A DNA stretch of 64,000 nucleotides from Crocodylus rhombifer (GCA_038503035.1 JAVSML010000040.1:248001-312000), one strand, 5' to 3'. Positions 44,346-57,009 are shown, counted from the stretch's first letter. Numbers and translations are program-made. Notes: generated by a model not told the origin, from the sequence alone.

Positions 44346-45009
44346 TCTTCTTTATAAAAAATATTTACATATAGTAAGATTGCTGTGTACCCAACTGCTT
44401 TTCAAGTCCATGACTGTGATCAAACAATGTTAGAAACACACTAATGAGTTCTCATTTGTGGCTAAATGAGAATAAAGGAATAAAAGAGTAGAAAATAAGG
44501 TGCATGTTAATATACTGGCTATATATTTAGCCAGGTACACACTACAAGACTTCCAGGTTCTTTCTAAAATGTCTAGAACACATGGAAATTACAAATGAGC
44601 CAATGATGCTGTACAAATGCCAGTAGCATTGTCTTGGACCATTAGCATTGATTTGTTTATCTGGAACAGTGCATGCTAGCATGCTTGTAGATCTACAGTA
44701 ATCCTTTACGCTAGAAAGTTTACACAATATGAGACGTACCAGAACTGTTAAGAAACTGCTAGACTTTGTATCTCCGAGAAGATTATACCTGAAAATGACT
44801 GTCTATAGTTTGCAATGGAATAAGTCACTTTTGCCAGAGCCATATTATTTTATAAACATCTCAGTAAATCCCCAAAGGGAAAAGCAGTTCAAGCCATTAA
44901 AGGCACTAATCTAAGTTTGATAGCAATTTTCAAATGTATAAAAGCAAAGAAAAACATGGGAAATATTTTTCTCCCTTGCCACAGAGGGCAGGACACATAG
45001 CAATGGTAT
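44346..45009. other. No gene recognised
   Basis: About 0.66 kb of A/T-rich spacer. Confidence 0.5.
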
Positions 45010-45250
45010 ATTTAGACACTGCAGATCATATTTAGATCAACTCTCAGGGGAAACTTCCTAACTGTAAGAACAGTAGAGCAATGGACTATGCTGCCTAAGG
45101 TGGTTGTGAAATCTCTTTCACTGAAGTTTTTCAAGAAGAGGCTAGACAAAAACCTGTCTGGGATGACTTCGGAATATTGAATCCTGATATCTGTGCAGGG
45201 GGTTGGACTAGACAACCCTTGAGGTCCCTTTATAATGCTGCCATTTTAAA
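45010..45250 (+). mobile_element. CR1 LINE 3' end
   Basis: GGGAAACTTCCTAACTGTAA, then AAGTTTTTCAAGAAGAGGCT, GACAAAAACCTGTCTGGGAT and GTTGGACTAGACAACC are the C-terminal end and tail of a bird-like CR1. Only about 240 bp remains. Confidence 0.8.
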
Positions 45251-47055
45251 TGATATCAATCCCAATTCTATCATCATAGTTGAGCACTGGAATATATCCA
45301 TTGAAATTTTTGCTCAATATTCCCGCCAATAATCCAAACCACAAGCAGGTTAGGCTCAGAGGCAAAAAAATCCATTACCACAGTGAGTCTGATGAACCTC
45401 TTGTTGCTGAATGTTAGCTCAGAGAATGGCACTAACAAGTCACAATATGCCATTCTGCAGTGATGAGGAGTTGCAGTATATCTTATTCTCCACAACAGAA
45501 GATAGCGCAGTTGCTGCTGGTGCTGCATCTGAAATAGAGATGACTGAATTTTTAACATCATTTATTGTGCTTCTGAACATGCAGAGCAGGATAATAGTTG
45601 TTGAAACCTGTTGGTTTCAAAAAGATAAATTCCAAGAGCACAAACCATAGCCAATGGATGGATGTTATAGCAGTCACCTTCATTAGTGATTTCTGTAACC
45701 GAGTTGTTTATCAGCTACGCTCTCATTTTGCCAAGAAAGAATGCAATGGGACAAGCATCTGGATAGAAAAGCAGTTCTACTGACAAACTGTGCCCTTATG
45801 AATTTAACCATGTTGCAAAACCGTACAGAACCCTTTTATTCCTTCTCTTTTCTATAGAGCAAGGTTTGGGAATTCTTTGCTTTACTTCTTTATATTCAGG
45901 AGGGCAACATGCTTAGTGGCGATACAAACACAGGAGGCCCTAGCTTTGCTTCATCACTGTAAAAGATGAGCAGAGCTATCATGGCTATTTCACTCAGCAC
46001 CAAATCTCTCCTGGTGAGTCCATCAGAAATGGACCCCATGCCAGTTATTTTCAGGAGCACAAACATGACTGATATTTATGGCATCTTGAAAAAGAAACAT
46101 TTGATTTGGCTTCAGTTTCTAGACTACAGCCCTATATTTCTACTTGGGTGTTCTCACTACCTCTGGTGATCCTTGTGTTGCCCCAGACATGGAATGGATC
46201 ACGTCTTCCTGCCTGAATTCCCAGGTCCTTGAGCACTTTAATTTCCTGCTGTTAAAATGGGAATAGATTATTCTAACACAGACTGAGTTATAGATCTCCC
46301 CTAAACTATTTGAGGACTGTGCATTTATGGATACTTTGAGACAGCCCTTTTGGGGAGGGAGAGGGAAAGCTTTGTGGTGTTTCCTGTTTTTTGTTACTGG
46401 GATTTGGCCTATGTTTCCAAGTGAGGTGTTTGCATCAGTTTTGAATGTCAAGGAATAAGGACCAGACCCTGTTTCCATTGAACTTACTGGGAGTTTTGCT
46501 GTTGATTTCAGTGGGAGAACCATCAAATCCACAGTGAGACTCAAGTGCACTGTGCACATGTGTGTGCTAAATGCCACAGGGTGGTTTACAAGGAAATGCT
46601 TTTACTCACTGCAGACTTAGGATCATTTTCTGCACTAAGTACCTGATTTTTCCAATGGCTGGAAACTGCCAGACGTCTTTCACACCAGCTCACCATTTCC
46701 TTACCCAGAGCCCATGTAAAGGAAAGGGGCCGAGCACTCTCAGCTCTCAAAGGAGTCAGCGTAGTTACATTTCTTCTAGTTAGCAAGTTGTATGCTTCTG
46801 CCATGAACTTCAAAAGGAAGAGTTTTATTTATTCTACTTAAACTATTAAACTATTAAAAAGACACCAAGTGACAGCTTTGTATTACACAAGGGTTCCTTC
46901 TGCTCTTTTGTTTTGAGAGCCACTTTACCAGGGTTGATGGCATAGCAATTTTACCCTTGTTTATTTCATAATACTAAACCAATGCCTATGCACTGCTCAC
47001 TTTTCACATTTATTTAAATCAAAACTAGTTTTGGGGACAGATCCTTAATCTCACT
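45251..47055. other. 1.8-kb stretch without recognised gene
   Basis: A/T-rich. Frames at 45274-45783, 45966-46169 and 46140-46813 occur on both strands, overlap, and show no recognisable domain. Confidence 0.45.
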
Positions 47056-47985
47056 GGCTGTGTGCAGACAAGCATGTCTGTGTGGTTACATACTATACAT
47101 TTAGTTTTTCTCCATGCTCTGAGGGATATCCAGGGGTCAGAAAAATCTGCAGAGAGGAAAATTGGAGTGGTGCATGCACAGGCAACACATGCCACTCAAA
47201 TGTGGAACCAGGCCTGGCTGCTGGCCAGGCTCTGCGCAGGAGAATTGCTGTTGCTGCATCCCTGGGTGGCCCCCAGGACCCCAGGTAAGTCTGCTGGGGC
47301 AAGTCCAGTGCTGGCCTCAGCCTTCCCTACTGCCCCTGGTATAACTTGCCATGCACAAGAACATGCCTGACACAGGTGTTCCCCAGGAGCAATTAGTGGC
47401 GTCACAAGGTGCACCACCACTTTTTGTCCCCAGGGAACGAAATAACCACACCACATGTGGATACAGCCACTGGGTCCATCTACATGCATGCATTACTGTG
47501 GTGTTGCCTAATTAACTCCACGGTAAAGTGTCACAGTCTACACATGCAGCACTATCATGGTCTACACATGCAGACTTATCAGGATGCACTAAAATAATTA
47601 ACTGCACCATAAGATAATACTGTCAGACCCAAGTACCGGTCTATGGTGCAATACTTCCATTCAGTTAAATGCATGTGTAAATGGTGACCTGGCTGGCTGG
47701 GGCATGAGGGTGCTACAATGCAGGGGGTGCCTGCTGGCTAACCCTACAATATAACAGCCTCATGCTCCAGTGAGCATCTTCACAGCATGTTGAGCCAGGG
47801 GGAACATCCCCAGGCTGGCAGGCTGACCCCTCAGCCCCGCTGCCAGCTGGGGTTGTGGCACCCTGGCTCAGTGTGCTGTGGTCCCAGATGCACATGCAAA
47901 TGTTGCACCCATGAGCAATAACTCTAGCGCAAACTGTGCCGGAGTCCATTCAGCTGCGCTAATTGCACATGTAGATATGCCCACA
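47056..47985. mobile_element. Possible compound TIR element
   Basis: The left end GGCTGTGTGCAGACAAGCATG and the right end, in complement CTGTGGGCATATCTACATGTG, are loosely inverted. The interior has two copies of GTCTACACATGCAG (47536-47549 and 47560-47573). It is GC-richer than its surroundings. The open frames at 47062-47490 and 47713-47949 on both strands have no domain. Boundaries are tentative. Confidence 0.3.
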
Positions 47986-48727
47986 GAGTGCTCTTTATGT
48001 AGTTCCATTCAAATCAATAACAGCGCTGCTTAAAGAATAAGGTACTACTAATTCTTGAATGACATACTACTCAGTGTGCGTCAAGGCAGTAGTGTAACTG
48101 TGGGGGAGGTGACTGGGGCACCAGATCCAGGTGCTGACTTGGGCAGGGGAGCATAGGAAAAGCATCCTGGTGCTGGTGCAGCTGCTATCCCATTCACTGC
48201 TGCCACCCAGGGTACAGAGTTGTCCAGTTACACCTCTGAGGAAAGGGTCTGTCCCTTAGCAATTATATAGCAAACATTTAAAATACCAGTAAAACCACTA
48301 ATAGTTCTGTTTCTTCCTGAATACTGTGTAATCAAGCCTATTTCTACAGTACACCAGAAAAATGGATTTGCGCTGACATGTAACACTTTCCAATCTGATA
48401 ATGGAAATGCTGATTTCATTCAAATGGTAGAAGAGTCTCTTGTATTACCCACAGCTTCACTTTTGGTGCCAGTTCTTTGACCCTATGTAAGATTTTATTT
48501 TTTTTGGTCCTGATTGTAGTTTCAGTCTTTTCCACGTGCAAAAATCACTATTATAATAGTAGAAATAAATTATACTAAGTCTAGCAGTACAAATAAAACA
48601 AAGTTATCTTCAAGGGACAACAGTTATAGTGCAAAACCATCATGAACACTGGTGTCATACTCTCCCCATTTATATGTAGACACGATTGGTGTGGCTCCAA
48701 CTGATGCAACTTAAATCAATCTTTAAT
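47986..48727. other. No gene recognised
   Basis: About 0.74 kb of A/T-rich spacer. Confidence 0.5.
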
Positions 48728-49960
48728 CTACTCTAAGTGCCCCAGAGCAGTGGCAGGCTTGGGGGTGCAGCCAAACACTGGATGGCATGGCCCCTGAGGA
48801 AGGGGGGGCAGCGAAGGGGGCTCATTCCCCACTCTAGCCCCTCTGCCCCTGGGAGACCGCAGTTGGGTTTGTCCACCCCAACTGCTGCCACTGCCATTTG
48901 CAGGAAGTGAGTGGCAGGATAAGCCCCCTCCGCTGGATGCTGGAGGGAGGGGGAAATAACCCCTCTGCCTGTCCTCCACCTAAGGGACCCTGGTGGCCAG
49001 GCTCTGGCCATGCCCCCGTCCCCAGAGCAGCGAGGGCGGAGCAAGCTTCTTCCTGGTGGGGGGCTTGTGCTGCAGGTTAGAGTGGGGTGGGGAAAACTGC
49101 CACAGACTAGTGGTGGGGGTGATGCTTGGGGTTGGGGGGAAGGGGCGATGGCCCTCTCTGAGCCCTGGTGTCACTGCCTATCCTGTGCAGTAGGTGGTAG
49201 CGCTGACCCTGCTTGCAGCCCCTTGCTGGGAAGAAGCTTGCGCTACCCGGACACCAGGGCAGGGGCTGCTGCCCCATCAGGGCCCTGCCCCCTTGCCACT
49301 GCAGTGGTGGCGTGACCAGGGGCATGACTTGATGCTGGCTGGCAGGCCCCTTAGGTGAAGAGGCAGGGAGGGGGGTTATTCCCCCCTCCCTCTGGCATCT
49401 GGCAGAGAGGCCTTTCCTACTGCTTGCCCCACTCATGGAGACAGTGGGGGCGATGGAGGTCATGGCGGACAGACCCTGGCTGCAGTCCTGAGGGGGAATA
49501 ACCCCTCTCCCTGCCCCTCCCTGACTCAGGGGCCATGTCAGCCAGCATTTGGCCGTGACCTGGCTCTGCTGCTACAGCAGCAAGGGGGGAGTGCTTGGGA
49601 GACCCTGGCCCAGGTCTGTGCCAGTGAGACAGGGAAGGGGGAATTAAACCCCTTCCTAGCTAATTCATTCAGAGCTACTGCTGGGGTACAGTTTGCATGC
49701 CCCCACCCCCACACACACACACTTGGAGCTGGAGCAGCCAGCGGAGAGATGCAGGTCAGACAGGGGAAGGATGGGGAGAATAAACCTCTTCCATGCCCCT
49801 TTCCCAGGGCCAGCGTCTGGCCAGGCGCTCGCCCTTGCCTGTCCCTGCTCTGGCTGTGGAGCAGAGGGGCAGGGAGCAGAGGGGCAGGGCCAGACCTGCT
49901 GGCTGGAGCAGCACGCCCAGCCCAGAGAGCATGTTAGGATGCTGGGGGACTCTGGTTTAA
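48728..49960. repeat. GC-rich block with recurring GGGGAATAACCCC modules
   Basis: A 1.2-kb GC-rich island-like block. A palindromic module of the form GGGGAATAACCCC recurs (about 48951, 49374, 49494 and a variant at 49639), each time next to a CCTCCCT/CTGGC-rich stretch. A 15-bp tandem duplication (GCAGAGGGGCAGGGA) lies at 49861-49890. Dense overlapping open frames on both strands (48728-49965) reflect base composition. It is followed at once by MITE G, and the two may form one element. Confidence 0.5.
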
Positions 49961-49973
49961 GTTAAACCACGAA

Positions 49974-50170
49974 AGGGTCTGAGAGACATTGCATAAACTG
50001 GTTTGAGCTCAGTCAGTCAAGTCTGATACAATATTCAACCAGGTTTCTCTCAAATCAGGTTCAGCCATTTTGATCAGTTGGTTTATGTGCACTGAACTTA
50101 TGTTCTGTTACAGGTTTAAACCAGTTTCTGATCACTTAAACAGCTTTTTGTGTAATGTCTGTCCCTAGCC
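49974..50170. mobile_element. MITE family G, copy 1
   Basis: The left end AGGGTCTGAGAGACATTGCATAAAC (first 20 bases shared in type) and the right end ACATTACACAAAAAGC, when complemented, form an imperfect inverted repeat. The interior carries several AACCAGTTT/AAACTGGTT motifs. It matches 63461-63635 throughout. Confidence 0.55.
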
Positions 50171-50327
50171 TTGGAGACCTGAGAATCTTCCTTCTGTCCC
50201 ATTCTCCTTAATGTGAAACTTCTGAGTCATAGATGATGACAGTACTGAATTAGGGACATGTTTGAATCAATGTGTGAGATATGAACTTTTAGATACACCT
50301 CTGTACTTCATGACAGGCATCCATAAG

Positions 50328-50715
50328 TAGGGTGACCATACGTCCTGGTTTGGCTGGGACAGTCCTGGATTCCATAGCCTGGGCCTGGCCAGTTGGTCAA
50401 AACGCCTGGGCTGGAGTCTGGCAGAGAGGTGGAGTGGCTGAGGCATGCACTCGGGTGGGCGGGTAGGCACAGCTGCCACAGTAAAGGAGCAAGATGGGTA
50501 GACGTATGGTCACTCTCTCTGAGATGCCATATCCAAGGTCCCTATATTCTTTGCTCCAGCACAGCAGCAGCAGTGCCTGCCTGCTCACCTGCTTGGTGCA
50601 CCATGCTGCTTTGCCTCCCCACCATATTCCACCTCGGGACTTTTGACTAGCTGGCCGGGATCAGCTTACAGAGTCCGGGACTTTCCCAGCCAAACCAGGA
50701 CATATGGTTCTCCTT
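50328..50715. mobile_element. Composite TIR element E, possible hAT
   Basis: The left end TAGGGTGACCATACGTCC (then TGGTTTGGCTGGGACAGTCC) and the right end, in complement AGGAGAACCATATGTCC (then TGGTTTGGCTGGGAAAGTCC), are inverted repeats over more than 35 bp. Flanks TCCATAAG (50320-50327) and TCCATAGA (50716-50723) agree at six of eight positions. An extra internal terminus, GACGTATGGTCACTCT at about 50500-50515, complements the left end as well. Confidence 0.65.
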
Positions 50716-50723
50716 TCCATAGA

Positions 50724-51754
50724 ACTCCAGACCCAAACTTCATTGCTTGCTATATCCACTGCTAAAAAATTTTCTTGGTACCTCACAGTTGAAATTCTGA
50801 ACTTTTCCTCTCTCCACCATAGCAGCTTTCAGTTTTCCCCATAATACCTGTAAAGCTTCATAGGGGAAAAGAAGTCTTTCCTTCACCTCCCTCTCTGCAA
50901 ATCATTTCTGCAAACTATGGTACTAAAGCCAGTTTCTCTTGTTCTGCTTTGCGTGCACAATTTTCTTTGCAAATCCCAACCACTATTACATTTAAAAGGT
51001 GTCTGTTTACAGTGTATGCAAGAAAAAAACAGCTTTTAAATGGAGCACGGAAAATCTCCAGAGAAAGCATATCTCTGGGTACAAAAAGCATAATGTACAG
51101 GACCAATCCTGTTAACTTTCACTTACTTTGAGTAAGTTTTGCTCAGCTTAAGGCAGGTTTAAAAAAATACTGTATCTCACGGCTGATGAAACCTTTTTGC
51201 AATGGGATTCAATGAGACATTCTCACTCATTTAAGCTGTCATTGCATGAGAACCTTTCTTCTATGAGTAGAGGTGAAGGGTAGGTGCTGAGTTCATGAGG
51301 CCACTCAGCCTTATGTTAGTTATATCAAGTTCTGTGGTTAAGCAGTGAAAGCCTGTGTTCAGAAAGGCTCTCTGTTTGATGCCAACAGGGGCCTGTCCAT
51401 TTCAAGGAGTGAAGAGAAATGCCAGTCCCTACTGTATAGTAATATAGAAAGTGTAATAGTAGGAAAACATTCTTATGAATCTATGATGTATTGAAGCTCT
51501 TTCACAGTGCTAAGACCAGATAACAGATGGAGTGATTCAAAGGGTGTATCTTTTGCACTCTTTGGTCCTACATGCTCACTACAGTCAGCAAATGGGGGAG
51601 ATTGATCTCAAATGACTTGATTTTTATTTCCATCGGGAAGTATTCAACAGGGCGAGGAAGGATAGCCATCTTATTCCAGTATTAAACAGAACTAGGCTTT
51701 CCCTCCTCCATTCCAACAACCATCTCAGCAGCTGCACTTCCTGGGTCTTGGAGC
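50724..51754. other. No gene recognised
   Basis: About 1.0 kb. The opposite-strand frames at 50915-51131 show no domain. Confidence 0.5.
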
Positions 51755-52120
51755 TGTGAAAAGGCTAAAAGAATTAGGATTATTTAGTCTCTAGAAGAAA
51801 AGCATGAGGGGGGATTTGATAAGTCTTTAAATACCCAAAGGGAAATTATAGAGAAGATGGAGATGGTGGTAGGAGACAGGACTAGGAGTAATGGCCTCAA
51901 ACTGCAGCAGAAGAAATTTAGATTGCTGATAAGAAAGAATTTTCTGATTATGAGGGTAATCAAGCATTAGACTAATTAGAGAAGTCGTAGAATCTCCATC
52001 TCTGGACATTTTCACAAGTAGGACAGACACTTATCTGAGATGGTTTAGTTGATCCTGCCCTGAGATAATTTATGAGTTCCCTTCCAGCCCTATTTTCCTA
52101 CGATCCTGTGAAACTGTAAC
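51755..52120 (+). mobile_element. Old CR1/L3-like LINE 3' end
   Basis: GGCTAAAAGAATTAGGATTA then TTTAGTCTCTAGAAGAAAAG corresponds to RLKELGLFSLxKRK. GACTAGGAGTAATGGCCTCA, GTCGTAGAATCTCCATCTCT and ATTTTCACAAGTAGG follow the C-terminal order, then the CCCTTCCAGCCCTA tail. Several frame breaks. Confidence 0.78.
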
Positions 52121-52516
52121 TTTTGATACATCTCCTCACTCTTTGTCTCTGCTTCTTGCCAGCAGTAGCGGTAAGGATGGGTACTGAGGGGAGGGCACTG
52201 GAATGGAGGTGGATGGGTACCTTATCCTGCTTTGCCCCAAACCTCCAGTCTCATACCCTGCACCTTCTCTATAGTGGCTCCAGCTCTGGCAGTGGTTAAG
52301 GCAGTGCAGCAGCATAGTGTAGGAGAAGTGGCTAGAAGTTTGCTGCTGTAGGGTGGGGGAGATGCCATCTCTTTTCTCTGCTGCTGAAAACTGGTGTTTA
52401 AATGGTGACTCAACACGTGTTGGCAGCAAAAAAAGGGAAAATGACATCCCCTACACAGCAGTGAACCTTTGGCTGCTGTGCCTATACCACGTATTAACAC
52501 TGCCCATAGCACAATA
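52121..52516. other. No gene recognised
   Basis: Short stretch with overlapping frames on both strands (52136-52512), none with a domain. Confidence 0.45.
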
Positions 52517-52620
52517 CTGGCCAGTTATGCCTCTGCTTGCCATCAGCTCCTCAACACACAGCTNNNNNNNNNNCTGGCCAGTTATGCCTCTGCTTGCCAT
52601 CAGCTCCTCAACACACAGCT
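52517..52620. other. Assembly gap with 47-bp duplicated flanks
   Basis: Ten Ns (52564-52573) between 52517-52563 and 52574-52620, identical over 47 bp. The length matches the duplication at the other gap exactly. Frames running through the Ns (52353-52643, 52451-52639, 52469-52777) are artefacts. Confidence 0.92.
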
Positions 52621-55289
52621 CCCCACCACCCCAAAGCACTTAATGCCTTCCACAACATGTTTTTTTCTAAAAACTTCAATCTTCAGTCTTACATTTCACT
52701 GCCCTGAAGTGTGTTGCTCCTTCCAGAGCCTAGCGCTGTCAAACATGCCCCTTAGCTTAACTAGAAACCACAAGTAATGTAAGACATTTTTCTACCTTAT
52801 TCCAAGTCTTATCTGGAAAACACCCCTACTTGATGTGCAAGGCTGCCCCCCTAAAGACTGTTAGATATCTGGATTCAGTCAAATGTAATGATGTAGCCTG
52901 CACTTCATACAAAGACCTGGAGGCACATACTGGTACCTTTAGTCCCTGATGATCAGTGCAACATCTACAGTATTTTATCATTACTAGCATCACCATGTGT
53001 GTAGGAGACACAGTTTTCTTGGTTGTTGGTCCAACACTCTGGTCAGTTGAGGGTGTCAAAGAGGAGTGCTATGAGCTGTTAAGGTTCTCTGATGAAACTT
53101 TACTGTGTCCACTCCAATACAAACAAAGGTTTCTGCCTGGTCGGATGGGAAGAGTGGCTCAGAGAAAGTGAGAGGAGCACAGTCATCTTCAGCATGAACC
53201 ACCATAGGCTAACCTGTTGCCAAATACCTGAAATCTGGTGTCTGACTCCAGAACAGGTGACTTGTATCTTTACCTTTACTTGTACCTTTATTAGATCTCC
53301 CTTTTTCTTCCCCTTTAGTGTACAGGGAGCACAAATGACACCATTCTGCCTGAGTCCTGCACAAGTTGGAAGGAGAAGAATAAGTATGCGTTCCATACCC
53401 ATCCTGGTATACTGCTGCTGGATTAGCCAAAATTTAACCCTTCATTTTCACCCATCTGTCTTCACGTGGGCCACTGGATTTCATCAGTCTGCTCCCTTTC
53501 CCTAATTCGCTGGCCAAGTTTTTGCTGTAGACACAAGAATCAGTGGGAGCTATGAAAACTGAAAGCTGTTTTTTTGTTTTGTTTTGTTTTGTTTTTTAAA
53601 TATCCACCCGTCACGGAAAGGGGGAGGCAGAGACTGTCGATGTGTATGTGTGTAAGAAATACCACTGTGCATGTCCACACATGGTGGGTAATGAGTTCCT
53701 CAGTATGAAGGCTCCTTTCCCCCTGGCTTGGCAGCTAAGCATTTATTCCATCATTTTCAGTGACAAGAAACTCCCCACTCCAAAACTCAAGCCATCTGGG
53801 CTATTAGAAACATAATCAATCCTAGCTGATAAATCACTCCAACAGCATTTTGGACCATGCAAACTCTATAGCATGTTAAAATGCTATTATAATAACGACA
53901 ACATGATAGGATCTATCAGGCCTCTAAGCATCAATCCTTTTCTATTTAAACAACAGGATAAATTATGGCCCACAGGGTTACAGTATGGCTATCTATTAAG
54001 AACACTTACATTCGGTGAATAGACCCTAAAACCTTTTACAGTCAGAACTACGTGAACTGAACTGTAACCTACTCCAAACCAGGAGCACCAGGTTTTGTTT
54101 TATAGATCAGTGAAGAGTCAATGCTTGTATATATTATCAATACTTGTATTTAACACTTGTTCAGTCAATTCTGATCATAACAAGGACAAATAGTTTTGGT
54201 GGCTCCATTTGTTTTCCTAAATTACTGCTGAATTCTGTGTTATGAAGTCAATTGTTCTCATGTGGAGTTCAGTGTGGTCAAATGTTCCATCACAGAAACT
54301 GCCATTAAAATTGGCCTTCTTAGAAAGTAGGCTAAAGGCTGAATAAGCAGAAAACTGAACTTCCCTTCATCCCTTGATCCAGTCCCTTGATTTAGGATTA
54401 GAGCAGGACTCTGCCAGAAATGTGCACTGTTCCCATTTCCTCTTAGAGGATTTCAGCCTCCCTTGACTTTAAACTGACAGTTCTTGCAAGCACCAAGTGA
54501 CCTAGACTTTCTTTTCTTTCATGGCATGTGCTGTTTGCACAGGGCTAGATGATAATAACCCCTTGCCAAGGGTCTGACCCTAAATTAGTTCAAGTGAAAA
54601 TATCAGATACATAGAGTTAAAACCCAAAGCCCTAAGTTTTCCTGACTGAAAATTGATAAGTAGCATTTTATACATGGGTTTTTTTTTTTTCAATGGTGAG
54701 CTGGTCTGATTTTTTTGATCACACAGCATTGTTGTTTTGTGTTGTGACAAACTTTTTTTTTTCCATTGAAAATGTACTATTAGTTCTTTAAAAAGGTTTC
54801 TTTGTAAGACATGTATTGGTTGGACTGAGAACACTCTCTTCCTTTCTCACACTCATACCTCCCATCAAGCCAGGAGGGATCTTGATACACATTTCTAGAA
54901 AAAATTAAGATAATGCAAGAGCTTTGCATTGTACATTTCCAACTCCAATATCCTGTTGTGCTTAACCAGGCTTAGAAAACAGTGGAGTGCAATAGGCTTT
55001 CAGGCTGCATAACAAGGATCTCTCTGAGAGGGGGTGGCAGACAAAGATGACCCTGGACTCCACATGGTAGGAGATCTACTATGCATCAGGAGGATGCTTA
55101 GATGCCGAATTGTAGGTAAGTAGGTCTTTTTGTATGTTAACAATCATTTTTGTCATGTGATGTTTAATCCAACTGTTTAAGTATAAACAATGCTTTGATT
55201 TAAAAAGCAGGTTGCCATAGGTCTCTGTATTCCCTACAGATCAACAGTGGTCAAGGAACTTAACACATAGGGCTGGAACTTCTAGGTCA
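52621..55289. other. 2.7-kb stretch without recognised gene
   Basis: Mostly A/T-rich. Overlapping frames at 52826-53505 on both strands and 54580-54834 show no recognisable domain. A (GTTTT)n tract lies at 53575-53596 and T-runs near 54680-54690 and 54753-54763. Confidence 0.45.
53575..53596 (+). repeat. (GTTTT)n simple repeat
   Basis: About four GTTTT units followed by TT. Confidence 0.85.
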
Positions 55290-56240
55290 CTTAATCCTAT
55301 CGCTTGGAGGCAACCAATTAAAAAATCCCTTATAATAAATGTATTGAGCTCCCTGTTACAATGAAATAGGCTTTTTCTGCTCCCCTTTCTCTTTCTTCCC
55401 CTGAAGTTCATTCCCCCAGTTAGAACCTTGTTCTAAGTTCCAGTCTAGATTTATTCATGGCCATTTGAAACATGGCTGTTCTTGTCTCAAACCAGTCCCT
55501 TAATTTTAATAGCTTTCTTCCCCCTCTCCCCCCCACCTAGTGTACTGCAGTCATGTCTTCTCAGACTACATTTTACTAGGATAAAGAATCCAAACTCTTA
55601 ATCTTCTGTTTTATGATAGGCTTCCCACACCTCTTCTAGTATAAATTCTTTTTTGAACGTGGGTGACCAGAATTGTATGCAGTATTTCAGATCTTTATAC
55701 AGTGGCATTAACAGCAATTCTTCCTTATCTTTACTGCAAGTTCTTACTTGATCTATCCTAAAATTGCCTTTCATTATCATATTAAATTGTGTTTTTTATT
55801 CATCCTGTGATTGACTAATGCAGACACCCATGTTTTGTCTTTTGTCATCTCCAGCTGATGAAATCACAGTTTATGACAGAAATTCTTATTAGTCTCTAAG
55901 TGCACAACATTTGCATTATTACTGTTACTTGCATTACCTGAGCAGGGGCCTGGACTGGTTGACTTCCTGAAGTCTCTTTTAATCCCACTTGATTTCATTC
56001 CCTTTCTCTGGCTATAGTGTTTAGGCTTATTTGTTTTCCCCTGTATGATACTCTGGTCTTTGTCTGTATGGACAAAGCTCCCCGCCCTCCCAAATTACTG
56101 TCATCATCAGATTTCATTAACTGCCTTTTTGTGACAAGTTTACTAGTAAACATATTTATTGAGATTGGTCCCAAATTGGTTTCTTGAAGAACTCCATTAA
56201 TAGAAGAAGCAGTTTTCCCAAAGAGAAGCATCATTATACA
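55290..56240 (-). mobile_element. Old CR1/L3-like LINE, decayed
   Basis: On the minus strand, 55995-56234 encodes GVLQETNLGPISINMFTSKL, equivalent to GVPQGSVLGPILFNVFIS, followed by KSDDDSNLGG at the catalytic-box position. Further along, 55598-55780 encodes KDLKYCIQFWSPTFKKEFILEEV, equivalent to RPQLEYCVQFWAPHFKKD. The tail near 55290-55350 resembles CR1 3' sequence. Heavily mutated. Confidence 0.72.
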
Positions 56241-57009
56241 TCCCAGTTGGATCAGTTAGAGTAAATATGGATGACACCCAGGGTGCTATAGATCAGGGCT
56301 GAACTCCTGAACTAAGACTAGAAGGATCATATGAGTCAGCTGAAGGAGGAATCTTATCTGAGGATGTCTTCACTTGGACAGAGCAGAGATAATATGTATT
56401 ATTAGTCGTATAGAGAACTTCCTGTGAAGTAGTGAGCACCTTCAACTCCCTCTCAAACCAAAAGATATTGAGGGCATTCAGCATTGCTCAAGAGAGGTAC
56501 TACACTCTTAGCATGGGCATTAAAGGTTAAATATGGCCCTCGTTATCATTTTTATAGACTTAGACTAATAAGAATGTTTCCAAGTTAGAAAAAGTTCCAG
56601 TGTTACCATTTTTAAAGAGCCATTACCCTTTAGTATCTGGATTCTAAACATTGCTACTATCTGTTAGTCTATAAGAACTTTGCTACTATCTGACAGTCTA
56701 TAAGAACTAGTCTATATGCAACAGAAGGCAGCAATTATAGTTGCTTAGTCTATTCATATTTTTCAAAAACAGAATTGTGTGTTATGAAAACAGATTAGGT
56801 TAAAAAATACTTTAAAAACTCTAGTCTTTGAAAAGTATCAGTGATAAAGGCTTTACACATGCACACAATTTTAGAATTGACAACATTTTTTTCCTTATGA
56901 TAAAAAGGGAAAACTAAAATCCTTTATTTTAATTTAAAAATATTACTTTATACTGCTTTTATATTAATTTTAAACTGCTTTATTTTAATGTAAAAGAATT
57001 TAAGCCTTT
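56241..57009. other. No gene recognised
   Basis: About 0.77 kb, increasingly A/T-rich toward 57000; it forms the 5' flank of the young CR1. Confidence 0.5.
56651..56708 (+). repeat. 29-bp tandem duplication
   Basis: Units 56651-56679 and 56680-56708 begin TTGCTACTATCTG and end AGTCTATAAGAACT and differ at two positions. Confidence 0.85.

Noticed and set aside
45274..46813. Possible host exons in overlapping frames
   Set aside because: Frames are short, open on both strands, and lack recognisable domains or paired splice sites.
52353..52777. Open frames crossing the N gap (up to 102 codons)
   Set aside because: They translate through ten Ns and a duplicated 47-bp overlap, so they are artefacts of the assembly.
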